NCBI GenBank assembly: GCA_021778975.1 | Contig: JAJYBO010000027.1 | Coordinates: forward strand, 1-18,633 | Reading direction: 5' to 3' | Source: Deltaproteobacteria bacterium | Lineage (GTDB): Bacteria > Desulfobacterota > Desulfobacteria > Desulfobacterales > Desulfatirhabdiaceae | Length of the DNA stretch: 18,633 bases | Part shown: in pieces, positions 1-7,065 of the stretch | How the letters are laid out: every line of letters begins with the position of its first letter | How positions within the stretch are numbered: the stretch's first letter is position 1 | Made by a program: the position numbers and the translations under genes | The notes under the pieces: generated by a model | Database searches by the model: none | What the model was told of the DNA's origin: nothing | What the model saw: the letters and a program-made list of their open reading frames with translations, nothing else

Positions 1-299
1 ATTTTTACAGATTGGTTGGACGTGTGGTGCTGGCGATTGCACGAAAGCCGATAGAAGTGATAGATACGTGGTGGAGTGAGTTTTATCGGGTTGGCGGCCT
101 TAGAGGGGTTCTGAAAATTGCAGCCGGGTCTGCCTGGTTCGATAAAACGGCTATTGATGGCGTTGTGGATGGTTCTGCATATTCGGTGCAGCGGGTTGGC
201 CGAGTCGCAGCACTGGCTCAGTCAGGTCGTTTGCAACAATATCTGTCAACAGCACTGATAATTGCGCTGACGATATTTGCGCTGGTTTGGTTTTTATAA
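1..299 (+). CDS. nuoL: NADH-quinone oxidoreductase subunit L, C-terminal end (partial)
   Basis: This is the 3' end of the gene for NuoL, the distal antiporter-like membrane subunit of complex I that takes part in proton pumping. The reading frame is open from the first bases of the window and stops at TAA 297-299, so about 99 residues are visible. They contain a hydrophilic stretch with the IARKPIEVIDTWW region, a segment rich in small residues and a final hydrophobic helix (ALIIALTIFALVWFL). That fits the C-terminal lateral helix and last transmembrane helix of NuoL. The main support is position: nuoM and nuoN follow on the same strand in the usual nuoL-M-N order. The gene is cut by the window edge, not broken. 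The TTG at 12 is internal. Confidence 0.85.
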   Translation, partial: FYRLVGRVVLAIARKPIEVIDTWWSEFYRVGGLRGVLKIAAGSAWFDKTAIDGVVDGSAYSVQRVGRVAALAQSGRLQQYLSTALIIALTIFALVWFL

Positions 300-301
300 A
301 C

Positions 302-319
302 ATCAGGTTTTATCCTGAT
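302..319 (+). other. Intercistronic hairpin between nuoL and nuoM
   Basis: A perfect 6-bp stem (ATCAGG at 302-307 with CCTGAT at 314-319) encloses a 6-base loop three bases after the nuoL stop. No T-run follows, so it is unlikely to be a terminator. It may protect or process the polycistronic nuo message. Function is inference. Confidence 0.35.
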
Positions 320-378
320 TATCCAGTTTAACTTAATATTATTTATAACGTCATCATAATTCGTTGAACGGAGAACGA

Positions 379-1920
379 ATGACTCAGACTACAGCACCAA
401 TTTTGTCTATTTTGACATTCTTCCCACTGGCGGCTTGTTTTGTTCTGCCATTTATCAAGAATGAGAAGACGATTCGGTTTTTTACATTCACAGTCGGAAT
501 TGTGGAAATACTTTTGGCGTTGCCCCTGTTTCGTTTTGATATTACGCAGCCCGGCTATCAATTTGTGGAAAAATATAACTGGGTGCCTCAGTGGGGGTTG
601 ACATATTATCTCGGAATGGATGGAATCAGTCTGTTAATGGTGCTGTTGACCATATTGCTGCTGCCGTTGTGCGTCATGTGTTCCTGGAACTATATTTCCA
701 AACGAATCAAGGAGTTCCACTTCAGTTTGTTGATGATGACCTCCGCGTGTATCGGCGTCTTCGTAGCGCTGGATTTGGTTTTATTCTATATTTTTTGGGA
801 AGCCATGCTGGTGCCCATGTTTCTGCTGATAGCGGTATGGGGAGGGCCGGAACGACGATATGCTTCCGTGAAATTCTTTCTTTACACACTGGCTGGAAGC
901 ACCATGTTGCTGGTCGCTTTTATTGCCCTGTATAAAGCGGGAGGAACGTTTTCAATTCCGGATCTGACGGCTCAAACTTTTCCTTTCCGGTTTCAGTTCT
1001 GGGTGTTTTTGGCGATGGCCCTTGCCTTTGCTATCAAAGTGCCGATGTTTCCTTTTCATACATGGCTTCCGGCGGCCCACGTGGAGGCTCCGACGGCAGG
1101 CAGTGTACTTCTGGCGTCTATCCTGTTAAAAATGGGTGCTTATGGTTTTTTGAGGTTCTGTTTGCCTATAACGCCTGATGCCAGTGTTTATTTTGCCCCC
1201 ATGATGATCGCCATTTCAGTGGCGTCCATTCTGTATGGTGGATTTGTCGCGCTGGGACAGAAAGACATGAAGAAACTGATTGCCTATTCTTCTGTAGCAC
1301 ATATGGGGTTTGTTACACTGGGTATTTTCATCTTTACCATCAGAGGATTTGAAGGAGCGCTGATGGTGATGCTGAATCACGGTATTACGACAGGCGCGTT
1401 GTTTATGCTCGTTGGCGCTATTTACGAGCGGAGTCATAGCAGGGAGATTGTCAAGAATATGGGGTTGGGAAAATATCTTCCTGGATATATGTTTTTCTTC
1501 GGCCTTTTTGCCCTGTCATCGTTGGGGTTTCCAGGCACCAATAGTTTTGTGGGGGAAATGCTGGTGTTGATCGGTGTTTTTAAGGCCAGTCCGTGGATAG
1601 GCGCTATTGTCATTCCGGGTGTCATGATGGGGGCTGCTTATATGTTGAGACTCGGTCAGAAGCTGGCGTGGGGAGAACCTACACAGGCCAAATCCTGGAA
1701 CGATCTGAGTTTAAGGGAATGGGGTTATCTCGTACCGCTGGCGATCCTTGTTTTCTATATAGGTCTGGCGCCGGGGCTTACGCTGAAAGCTATTGATCCC
1801 TCTTTGAACCGTGTGTTGGACCGTTTTGCCGTTAAACCTAAACAGGCTGTCGTGGCTGTCGCTCCGACGGCGGATACACAGAAAAGCAAAGTTGCTGGTC
1901 TGTTCTCTTTATCACGCTGA
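379..1920 (+). CDS. nuoM: NADH-quinone oxidoreductase subunit M
   Basis: NuoM is one of the three antiporter-like proton-translocating subunits in the membrane arm of complex I. The product is about 513 residues, normal for the family, and hydrophobic throughout, with about 14 helices expected. Key residues can be seen: E141 in the FYIFWEAMLVPMF helix (E. coli Glu144), K220 in AFAIKVPMFPFHTWLP (E. coli Lys234) and K251 in ASILLKMGAYGF (E. coli Lys265). The frame is open back to a TTG at 364. The ATG at 379 is preferred because GGAG lies 7 bases upstream and the protein then begins normally (MTQTTAP). It lies 79 bp after nuoL and 14 bp before nuoN, so the three are co-transcribed. Confidence 0.96.
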   Translation: MTQTTAPILSILTFFPLAACFVLPFIKNEKTIRFFTFTVGIVEILLALPLFRFDITQPGYQFVEKYNWVPQWGLTYYLGMDGISLLMVLLTILLLPLCVMCSWNYISKRIKEFHFSLLMMTSACIGVFVALDLVLFYIFWEAMLVPMFLLIAVWGGPERRYASVKFFLYTLAGSTMLLVAFIALYKAGGTFSIPDLTAQTFPFRFQFWVFLAMALAFAIKVPMFPFHTWLPAAHVEAPTAGSVLLASILLKMGAYGFLRFCLPITPDASVYFAPMMIAISVASILYGGFVALGQKDMKKLIAYSSVAHMGFVTLGIFIFTIRGFEGALMVMLNHGITTGALFMLVGAIYERSHSREIVKNMGLGKYLPGYMFFFGLFALSSLGFPGTNSFVGEMLVLIGVFKASPWIGAIVIPGVMMGAAYMLRLGQKLAWGEPTQAKSWNDLSLREWGYLVPLAILVFYIGLAPGLTLKAIDPSLNRVLDRFAVKPKQAVVAVAPTADTQKSKVAGLFSLSR

Positions 1921-1934
1921 AAAAGGAGAACCTC

Positions 1935-3368
1935 GTGAAGTTTGATATATCGCTTCTTTTACCAGAGCTGTTTCAAATTTTGATTATTCTTGGGCTTTTT
2001 GTCCAAACCCTGATGAAGCCGGAAGCCGAGGATGGGAAAGGTTTTGGTGTCCGCTGGGTGCCGTGGGCAGCCGCTGCAGGAATAGCGGTTTCCGTCTATA
2101 GTTTGAAGTTGTCCGGCAGCCTCTTTTGGGATACTTATCAGGTAGATGGGTTGTCGCAGTTCTTCAAGATGGCCGTTGCGTTAGGATTTGCAATTGCTTC
2201 GCTGAACGCTGTAAACACTCCGACGGTAAAAGAGGCGCAGCGGGCGGATTATTTTCTGTTTTTTGCGCTGAGTTCTTTCGGACTGATGTTGCTGGCCAGT
2301 TCCGCGGAGTTGATCACTATCTATATCTCCCTTGAAATTGCGTCGTACAGTCTGTATGCCATCATTCCGTTGCGTGGTAACGATCCACAGGCGGCAGAGG
2401 CGGGCATAAAATATATTCTTTTCGGAGCGGCGGCGACGGCCGTCGCTTTGTTTGGGCTGTCCTATATTTTGGCTTCTCAAAATACGACATACCTTCATGT
2501 TCTGGCGACAAAGCCATGGTCATGGTCGGCTGCGCCAATGGCGGTTGTCGGGATCACGCTGTTTATGGTGGGGTTTTTTTTCAAACTGGCATTGTTTCCA
2601 TTCCATTTCTGGTGTCCGGATGTGTATGACGGAACATCCAACGAAACAGCCGCTTTTGCGGCCACGTTGCCCAAATTGGGGGCGGTTGTCGTTTTGATTC
2701 GTCTGGTGGCGCTTCTGAAACCGGAAATTGAAATTATCACGGTTATGGCAATTCTATCTGCGGCATCTATGACGTTTGGAAACCTTGCAGCGCTGGTTCA
2801 GAAGGATGTTAAAAGAATACTGGGCTATTCCAGTGTGGCGCATGCCGGATATGTGCTGGTAGGGCTTGTTGCCGCCAGTGCCGCGGGGCTTTCCGCCGCG
2901 GGTTTTTACAGCCTGATATACCTTCTGATGAATTTGACGTGTTTTTGGGTAATTTGCAGTTTGTCCAGAGATGGTAAAAATCTCATGCTGGATGATCTGA
3001 ATGGTCTCTACCAGCGAGCGCCGTATCTGGCGTTTATTCTTGCGGTAGGGGCGTTTGCACTGGTAGGGCTTCCACCGACCGCCGGTTTTATCGGGAAGCT
3101 GTTTTTACTGACAGCCGCCTGGAATCGTGGTTATAACTGGTTGATTATCATTGCGGCGCTCAACACGGCGATATCCATTTATTATTATCTCAACATTGTA
3201 CGTCATGCATACACCCACGAATCGGAAGAAGGGGTGCAGTTTCAAGAACCCCGCTGTTGCAGCTCTGTATGGGGAGGTGTGCTTGCCGCTTCTTTGTTGA
3301 TATTGGGCGTGTTGCCAGAATCTGTTTTTCACTGGATGGAGGCGGCGGCCCGTCAGATCATGCCATAA
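1935..3368 (+). CDS. nuoN: NADH-quinone oxidoreductase subunit N
   Basis: NuoN is the antiporter-like complex I subunit nearest the quinone module. The product has 477 residues, close to the usual length, and is polytopic. Visible functional residues are E134 in IYISLEIASYSLYA (E. coli Glu133), K217 in GFFFKLALFPFHFW (E. coli Lys217) and K247 in AATLPKLGA (E. coli Lys247). The start is GTG at 1935, with a strong AAGGAG at 1923-1928 placed correctly. No upstream ATG fits as well. It is the last nuo gene: an intrinsic terminator follows 10 bp after the stop, so the operon ends here as it does in many bacteria. Confidence 0.96.
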   Translation: MKFDISLLLPELFQILIILGLFVQTLMKPEAEDGKGFGVRWVPWAAAAGIAVSVYSLKLSGSLFWDTYQVDGLSQFFKMAVALGFAIASLNAVNTPTVKEAQRADYFLFFALSSFGLMLLASSAELITIYISLEIASYSLYAIIPLRGNDPQAAEAGIKYILFGAAATAVALFGLSYILASQNTTYLHVLATKPWSWSAAPMAVVGITLFMVGFFFKLALFPFHFWCPDVYDGTSNETAAFAATLPKLGAVVVLIRLVALLKPEIEIITVMAILSAASMTFGNLAALVQKDVKRILGYSSVAHAGYVLVGLVAASAAGLSAAGFYSLIYLLMNLTCFWVICSLSRDGKNLMLDDLNGLYQRAPYLAFILAVGAFALVGLPPTAGFIGKLFLLTAAWNRGYNWLIIIAALNTAISIYYYLNIVRHAYTHESEEGVQFQEPRCCSSVWGGVLAASLLILGVLPESVFHWMEAAARQIMP

Positions 3369-3378
3369 TGTTTTTTGA

Positions 3379-3413
3379 CTCTTCTCTCTTTTTTGAAGAG
3401 AGAAGAGATTTTT
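3379..3413 (+). terminator. Intrinsic terminator of the nuo operon
   Basis: A perfect 12-bp stem (CTCTTCTCTCTT at 3379-3390 with its complement at 3396-3407) and a 5-base loop are followed by ATTTTT. It starts 10 bp after the nuoN stop. The stem is AT-rich but long, and the T-tail marks it as a Rho-independent terminator for plus-strand transcription. Confidence 0.85.
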
Positions 3414-3419
3414 GATGCT

Positions 3420-3565
3420 CTCGTAAAAAGTCGAGTTTCGGACGGCTTTGTAAAAAGTTGGGTGGCAAGGCGCGTAAATTCTGAGGAATGAGACGTACTT
3501 CTAGTACGCCGCAGCAACGAAGGATGCAGCGCAACGCAGCATCCGGACTTTTTATGAAGTCGTCA
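3420..3565. repeat. Intergenic repeat element with terminal inverted repeats, full copy
   Basis: An element of about 145 bp. Left end GACGGCTTTGTAAAAAGTTG (3441-3460) and right end 3545-3564 are inverted copies, matching at 15 of 20 positions. A further CGTAAAAAGTCGA-like motif precedes the left end at 3422-3433. Inside are a short perfect hairpin (CGTACT/AGTACG at 3494-3508) and the near-palindrome GATGCAGCGCAACGCAGCAT (from 3523). No transposase is encoded. Partial copies lie at 11321-11402 and 17549-17580, so it is dispersed and MITE- or REP-like. I recall similar repeats from Desulfobacterota genomes, but cannot confirm that here. Confidence 0.75.
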
Positions 3566-3749
3566 TTTTTGGATAGATATGTTTTTGTAGTACACATCTC
3601 AATTCCTGTCTGGAAACACCTTATTGTGACCCGTATTCCTTCTCCTTGAATTTATATTCCTCCGGACAATAGACATTTCGACATCATCCGAGCATTGTTC
3701 TGAAAACCGGTTGGTTTTATAGCTTTTTTACGATGGTATTTTACATTTA

Positions 3750-3778
3750 TTGACAATAATGATTGATTTACATATAAA
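3750..3778 (+). promoter_or_regulatory. Near-consensus sigma-70-type promoter
   Basis: TTGACA at 3750-3755, a spacer of exactly 17 bp and TATAAA at 3773-3778 give a near-ideal housekeeping promoter on the plus strand. Transcription would start near 3785, about 110 bp before a terminator hairpin and 141 bp before the next gene at 3926. The surrounding DNA is AT-rich, which raises the chance of fortuitous boxes, but both hexamers and the spacer fit together. Confidence 0.55.
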
Positions 3779-3784
3779 ACAAAG

Positions 3785-3894
3785 TTTCAAACTGGATTTA
3801 GTTAAACAACCTGTCTGGAAGATGACTGGTTTTGGATGTACCAAAATGGTGCGTGGATGCAATAGCTTTTCGGGCTGTCGCATCCTATTTTTTT
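3785..3894 (+). ncRNA. Candidate small RNA or attenuated leader
   Basis: The segment runs from the predicted transcription start (from the promoter at 3750-3778) to the T-run of a terminator hairpin, giving a transcript of about 110 nt without a convincing coding frame. A first hairpin (TTTTGG/CCAAAA around a 5-base loop, 3830-3846) precedes the terminator stem. I do not recognise a known RNA family. It could be an independent sRNA, or a leader controlling the downstream membrane-protein gene by premature termination. The call rests only on the promoter-hairpin-terminator arrangement. Confidence 0.35.
3855..3894 (+). terminator. Intrinsic terminator or attenuator upstream of the 3926 gene
   Basis: Stem GGATGC (3855-3860) pairs with GCATCC (3880-3885). 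After an A-C mismatch, an inner stem ATAGC/GCTGT continues, enclosing a loop of about 7 bases. Seven Ts follow at 3888-3894. It lies between a good promoter and the next start codon, an unusual place for a plain operon terminator. Confidence 0.6.
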
Positions 3895-3925
3895 ATGCAA
3901 ATTCTTACTTGTGAATTCTTGAGCA

Positions 3926-4690
3926 ATGATGAATGAAAAAATCAGTTTTAAAGATCGTGATTCAATTCTTAAACTCGTGACAATTTCCGTTCTGGTGTTA
4001 GAACTGTTTATTCTGGGATGTACGCTGATCTACCAGATGGATGAAAAGACGCATATCGAGACGCCCATTACCGAAGAGATGGCGAAAATATATATTGACC
4101 ATCCGGAAAAATTACAGCCAAATGAGCGAATTGCCGTCAGCACTCGAAATAGTATGTACAATAATCAACAGGTGTATTTGTTAATCAGCGATACGGTAAT
4201 TCCACATTATTTTCCGTGGAAAGGCTGGATTCTGATTTCAATTGGCGCACCGATCGGGCTTTTCTTCCTGATATCGTTGATTACAAAGGCTTATTTTCAA
4301 GCTATCGAACCGGATTTCAAAGAAGACGATGAAAACGCGAGCCAGTGGATTATCGCGCTGAATCGTTTGAGCAAGATCAACGTGATATGGTTTATGTTGA
4401 TGTTGATCGCCATGTTGTTTTTGTTGTGGTATATTCCGGAAGTGATCAAATTTGCCGGTTCGGTAACTTCATCATGGCTGGCCAGGTTTTGGTGGATACC
4501 GGCTATTTTGTTTGCCATTGTGTTTTTAGTGATCATTTTCTGGCTTTATTTGCAATATCGGCTGAAGATCAATGTGATGCACATGGAAATGGAAAAATTT
4601 AAATTGTTGCAGTTTGACGAAAGAAAATCGTTGCAGCAATTGACGGAAGACACAACGCCTCCTGTAGGATTGATAGAAGATAAAGGATGA
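3926..4690 (+). CDS. Hypothetical four-helix membrane protein
   Basis: A 254-residue protein I do not recognise. A hydrophobic helix at about residues 14-36 is followed by a soluble segment of about 60 residues, then three more helices at about 99-121, 150-170 and 187-209. A charged C-terminal tail (about 212-254, rich in M, E, K and Q) could be helical and face the cytoplasm. There are no CxxC, Walker or protease motifs. Two ATG codons, 3926 and 3929, are adjacent. The only purine-rich site is a weak GAG at 3921-3923, which suits 3929 better. The gene is visibly AT-richer than its neighbours and sits alone between repeats, which suggests separate ancestry. It may be controlled by the leader upstream. 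Confidence 0.75.
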   Translation: MMNEKISFKDRDSILKLVTISVLVLELFILGCTLIYQMDEKTHIETPITEEMAKIYIDHPEKLQPNERIAVSTRNSMYNNQQVYLLISDTVIPHYFPWKGWILISIGAPIGLFFLISLITKAYFQAIEPDFKEDDENASQWIIALNRLSKINVIWFMLMLIAMLFLLWYIPEVIKFAGSVTSSWLARFWWIPAILFAIVFLVIIFWLYLQYRLKINVMHMEMEKFKLLQFDERKSLQQLTEDTTPPVGLIEDKG

Positions 4691-4779
4691 CGGCTCTGCC
4701 TCATTGCCGCATATATACCAGCTTCACGCCTCAGGATTTACGCGCCTTCAGGCAACTCACATGAATTATTATACCGTTT

Positions 4780-4825
4780 GCCAGAGGGCGATCTCTCTGC
4801 CAGAGGGCGATCGCAAGGATCGCCC
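4780..4825. repeat. Direct repeat plus GGGCGATC hairpin
   Basis: GCCAGAGGGCGATC occurs at 4780-4793 and again at 4799-4812. The second copy forms the left arm of a hairpin: GGGCGATC 4805-4812, loop GCAAG, GATCGCCC 4818-4825, followed by CTACG. It lies in the convergent gap between the membrane-protein gene and the MFS gene, and could end transcription from either side or act as a REP-like element. A related palindrome with the same CCCCTAC flank lies near 18462-18487. Confidence 0.55.
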
Positions 4826-4853
4826 CTACGCGGTTCCGATCCGGTAGGCGGGG

Positions 4854-6179
4854 TCAATCGGTGTTGTCCGAATCCGGGCTTTTCCAGATGTTTTTATGAA
4901 TATAGACCGGCAGCACATCTTTTCGCAGTTTTGGTAATTTGGCGGCGAACCCCGCAGCCCCCATCAGACAGGCGATACCGCCGACGCAAAGTGTCCACGG
5001 CGTGCCGACATGCGAGGCCATGGAACCGGCCAGTAAACTTCCGATAGGGGTCATCCCCATGAAAGCGATTGTGTAGAAACTCATGATTCTTCCCCGTTTG
5101 TCGTCTTCCACGATGGTTTGAAGGAGCGTATTGCTGGAGGCCATCTGAACAATCTGCCCGAAGCCGGTCAGCGCCATCAGCCCCATCGCGAAGGGAACAT
5201 TCCTGCAAAAACAGAGTCCGATCAGCCCGGCGCCGAAAATAACGGCGGCGATCGGAATCATCTTTCCAAGCCCCACAACCGTTTTTCTGGACGCCAGATA
5301 TACGGCGCCGCATAAGGCGCCCAGGCCGGCGCTTCCCATCAGAAATCCGAACGTATTGGAGTTTCCATGCAGGATGTCTTTGGCAAATGCGGGCATCAAA
5401 ACGCTGTAAGGCATACCCATGAGACCGATCAGCGCCAGTGTCAGCAATATCACCCGGATAGGTTCAAAGCCTGCGGCGTAGTCAAAGCCTTCCTTGATTT
5501 CCGTCCAGACATTGGCGTGGCTTGACGTCCGCGGCGCTTCGGATGGCCGGATTTTCATGAGGAATAAAGAGGCGATCACCGCGAGATAACTGATGGCGTT
5601 CAGTAAAAAACACACGCCCTCGCCGACGGCGGCAATAAGAAGCCCTGCGATCGACGGCCCCAGTAGGCGCGCGCCGTTGAACATTGTGGAATTCAGGGCG
5701 ATGGCGTTTCCCAGATCGTTTTTGTCATCAATCATTTCAATCATGAAAGACTGCCGTATCGGGATGTCAAAGGCGGTGATGACACCCAGGAAAAGGCTTA
5801 AGACGATGATCTCCCATATGGTGATTGTATGGGTTAACACCAGGATGGATAAAATAAACGCCTGCACCATCGCCAGGGTTTGCGTCATGATAATCAACAT
5901 GTGCCGGTTCCAGCGGTCTGCCAGGACACCGGCTAAAGGTGACAGGAAAAAGGCGGGAATCTGGCTGGCGAATCCGGTAATGCCCAGCAGAAACGCCGAA
6001 TGGGTCAGGCGGTAAACCAGCCAGCTCAGGGCGACTCCCTGCATCCACGACCCGATCAGGGAAATGCTCTGCCCGCCGAAAAAAAGCCGGAAATTGCGGT
6101 GACGCAGTGACCGGACAATGGCGCCAAACGATGCGCCGATGCCTGCTTTCGCTGAAAGCGATGTGGTGCTATTTTCCAC
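4854..6179 (-). CDS. MFS exporter, EntS/MFS_3-like
   Basis: A 441-residue major facilitator superfamily protein with about 12 hydrophobic helices. It looks like the MFS_3 (EntS-type) group, whose members export siderophores, drugs or metabolites by proton antiport. Evidence: the N-terminal LRHRNFRLFFGGQSISLIGSWMQ signature typical of this group; motif A-like GVLADRWNRHML (residues 84-95) between helices 2 and 3; and conserved PIRQSFMIEMI and GARLLGPSIAGLL segments. The start is a GTG at 6177-6179, which overlaps the end of the upstream DUF1003 gene by 11 bp, with GGGAG just upstream. The two are therefore probably translationally coupled. The substrate cannot be told. No biosynthetic gene lies beside it. 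Confidence 0.88.
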   Translation of the reverse strand: MENSTTSLSAKAGIGASFGAIVRSLRHRNFRLFFGGQSISLIGSWMQGVALSWLVYRLTHSAFLLGITGFASQIPAFFLSPLAGVLADRWNRHMLIIMTQTLAMVQAFILSILVLTHTITIWEIIVLSLFLGVITAFDIPIRQSFMIEMIDDKNDLGNAIALNSTMFNGARLLGPSIAGLLIAAVGEGVCFLLNAISYLAVIASLFLMKIRPSEAPRTSSHANVWTEIKEGFDYAAGFEPIRVILLTLALIGLMGMPYSVLMPAFAKDILHGNSNTFGFLMGSAGLGALCGAVYLASRKTVVGLGKMIPIAAVIFGAGLIGLCFCRNVPFAMGLMALTGFGQIVQMASSNTLLQTIVEDDKRGRIMSFYTIAFMGMTPIGSLLAGSMASHVGTPWTLCVGGIACLMGAAGFAAKLPKLRKDVLPVYIHKNIWKSPDSDNTD

Positions 6180-6876
6180 TTCGGATCTCCCGAATCAGGT
6201 CAATCTGAATCTGTTGAATCTCCACCAGGCGTTCCCACTGGTGACACATCAGATGGTCTATTTTCTGATTCAGGTGACGGATCTCCAGCTCGGCCTTGAG
6301 GTTGACCTGATAGTCGCGCATGGCGTGAAGACGATCGCGGGATTCCTGCCGGTTCTGGCTCATCATGATGATGGGCGCCTGAATTGCCGCAAGGCAGGAC
6401 AGCACCAGATTCAGAAGGATGTAAGGGTAGGGATCGAATGGCCGGGTCAGAAGAACGACGCTGTTGATGGAAATCCAGACAAAGAGGGTGATGCCGAATG
6501 AAATAATGAATTTCCAGCTTCCGCCGATGGCGGCGATACGATCCGCCACCCTCTGTCCGAAGGTGAGATCGGATTGAATTTCGTCATCCGGATTTCGGGA
6601 AAGGATATCCTGGCGGCGGATGCTGTCCAGCACTTCAGTCTCGAGAGATGTCAATTCTCCCTTTTCAGATTCTAACAGCGATTGAACATACATATTCCGG
6701 TATTTCTGAAGATCGTTTGAACATATCCATCCGTCTTCCGACCATTTTCCGGTTTCTTTTCGGATCATATCCGCCACCGCATGACGAACGAATACGCCGG
6801 GATGCAGGGACCCCGTACAGTCGCCACATATCTGGCAGGCGCGTGGGGCCTGAACTTCCGCCTCTGTTGGGTTCAT
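6169..6876 (-). CDS. DUF1003 family membrane protein with N-terminal Cys/His motif
   Basis: A 235-residue protein of the DUF1003 family, whose function is not established. The N-terminal part carries CQICGDC (C14, C17, C20) with H25, H32 and a later C52 in GWICSNDLQKYRNMYV, a possible metal-binding knuckle. A helical linker follows, then the family core: two transmembrane helices (about 121-143 and 151-172) joined by RPFDPYPYILLNLVLS and followed by QAPIIMMSQNRQESRDR. The last 60 residues are predicted coiled coil (heptad-like L/I/E/K). The start ATG at 6874-6876 has only a weak ribosome site (GGCGAAA). The stop TAG overlaps the GTG of the MFS gene. The partnership with the exporter is inferred from the overlap only. 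Confidence 0.88.
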   Translation of the reverse strand: MNPTEAEVQAPRACQICGDCTGSLHPGVFVRHAVADMIRKETGKWSEDGWICSNDLQKYRNMYVQSLLESEKGELTSLETEVLDSIRRQDILSRNPDDEIQSDLTFGQRVADRIAAIGGSWKFIISFGITLFVWISINSVVLLTRPFDPYPYILLNLVLSCLAAIQAPIIMMSQNRQESRDRLHAMRDYQVNLKAELEIRHLNQKIDHLMCHQWERLVEIQQIQIDLIREIRSGK

Positions 6877-7065
6877 ATTGAATTTCGCCTGTTATGGTAC
6901 TGTTGTTCTGTTTTTATGCTGCGGCTACACAATGCACCGATATAAATCAAGCACGATAACGGTGTGCGTTGTCAATGTCAAGCATCCAATGGTTTACTTT
7001 CGAGATATTGCGATATATAGTCGCAGACGGTAACGATTTCATTTTTTCAATTCCAGGATGCCGTT

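Noticed and set aside
3358..3597. Minus-strand open frame across the terminator and repeat
   Set aside because: It is made up of the terminator stem and the repeat element, so it is not protein-coding.
6993..7019. Possible recC promoter (TTTACT ... TATATA)
   Set aside because: The spacer is only 15 bp and the -35 match is weak in an AT-rich stretch.
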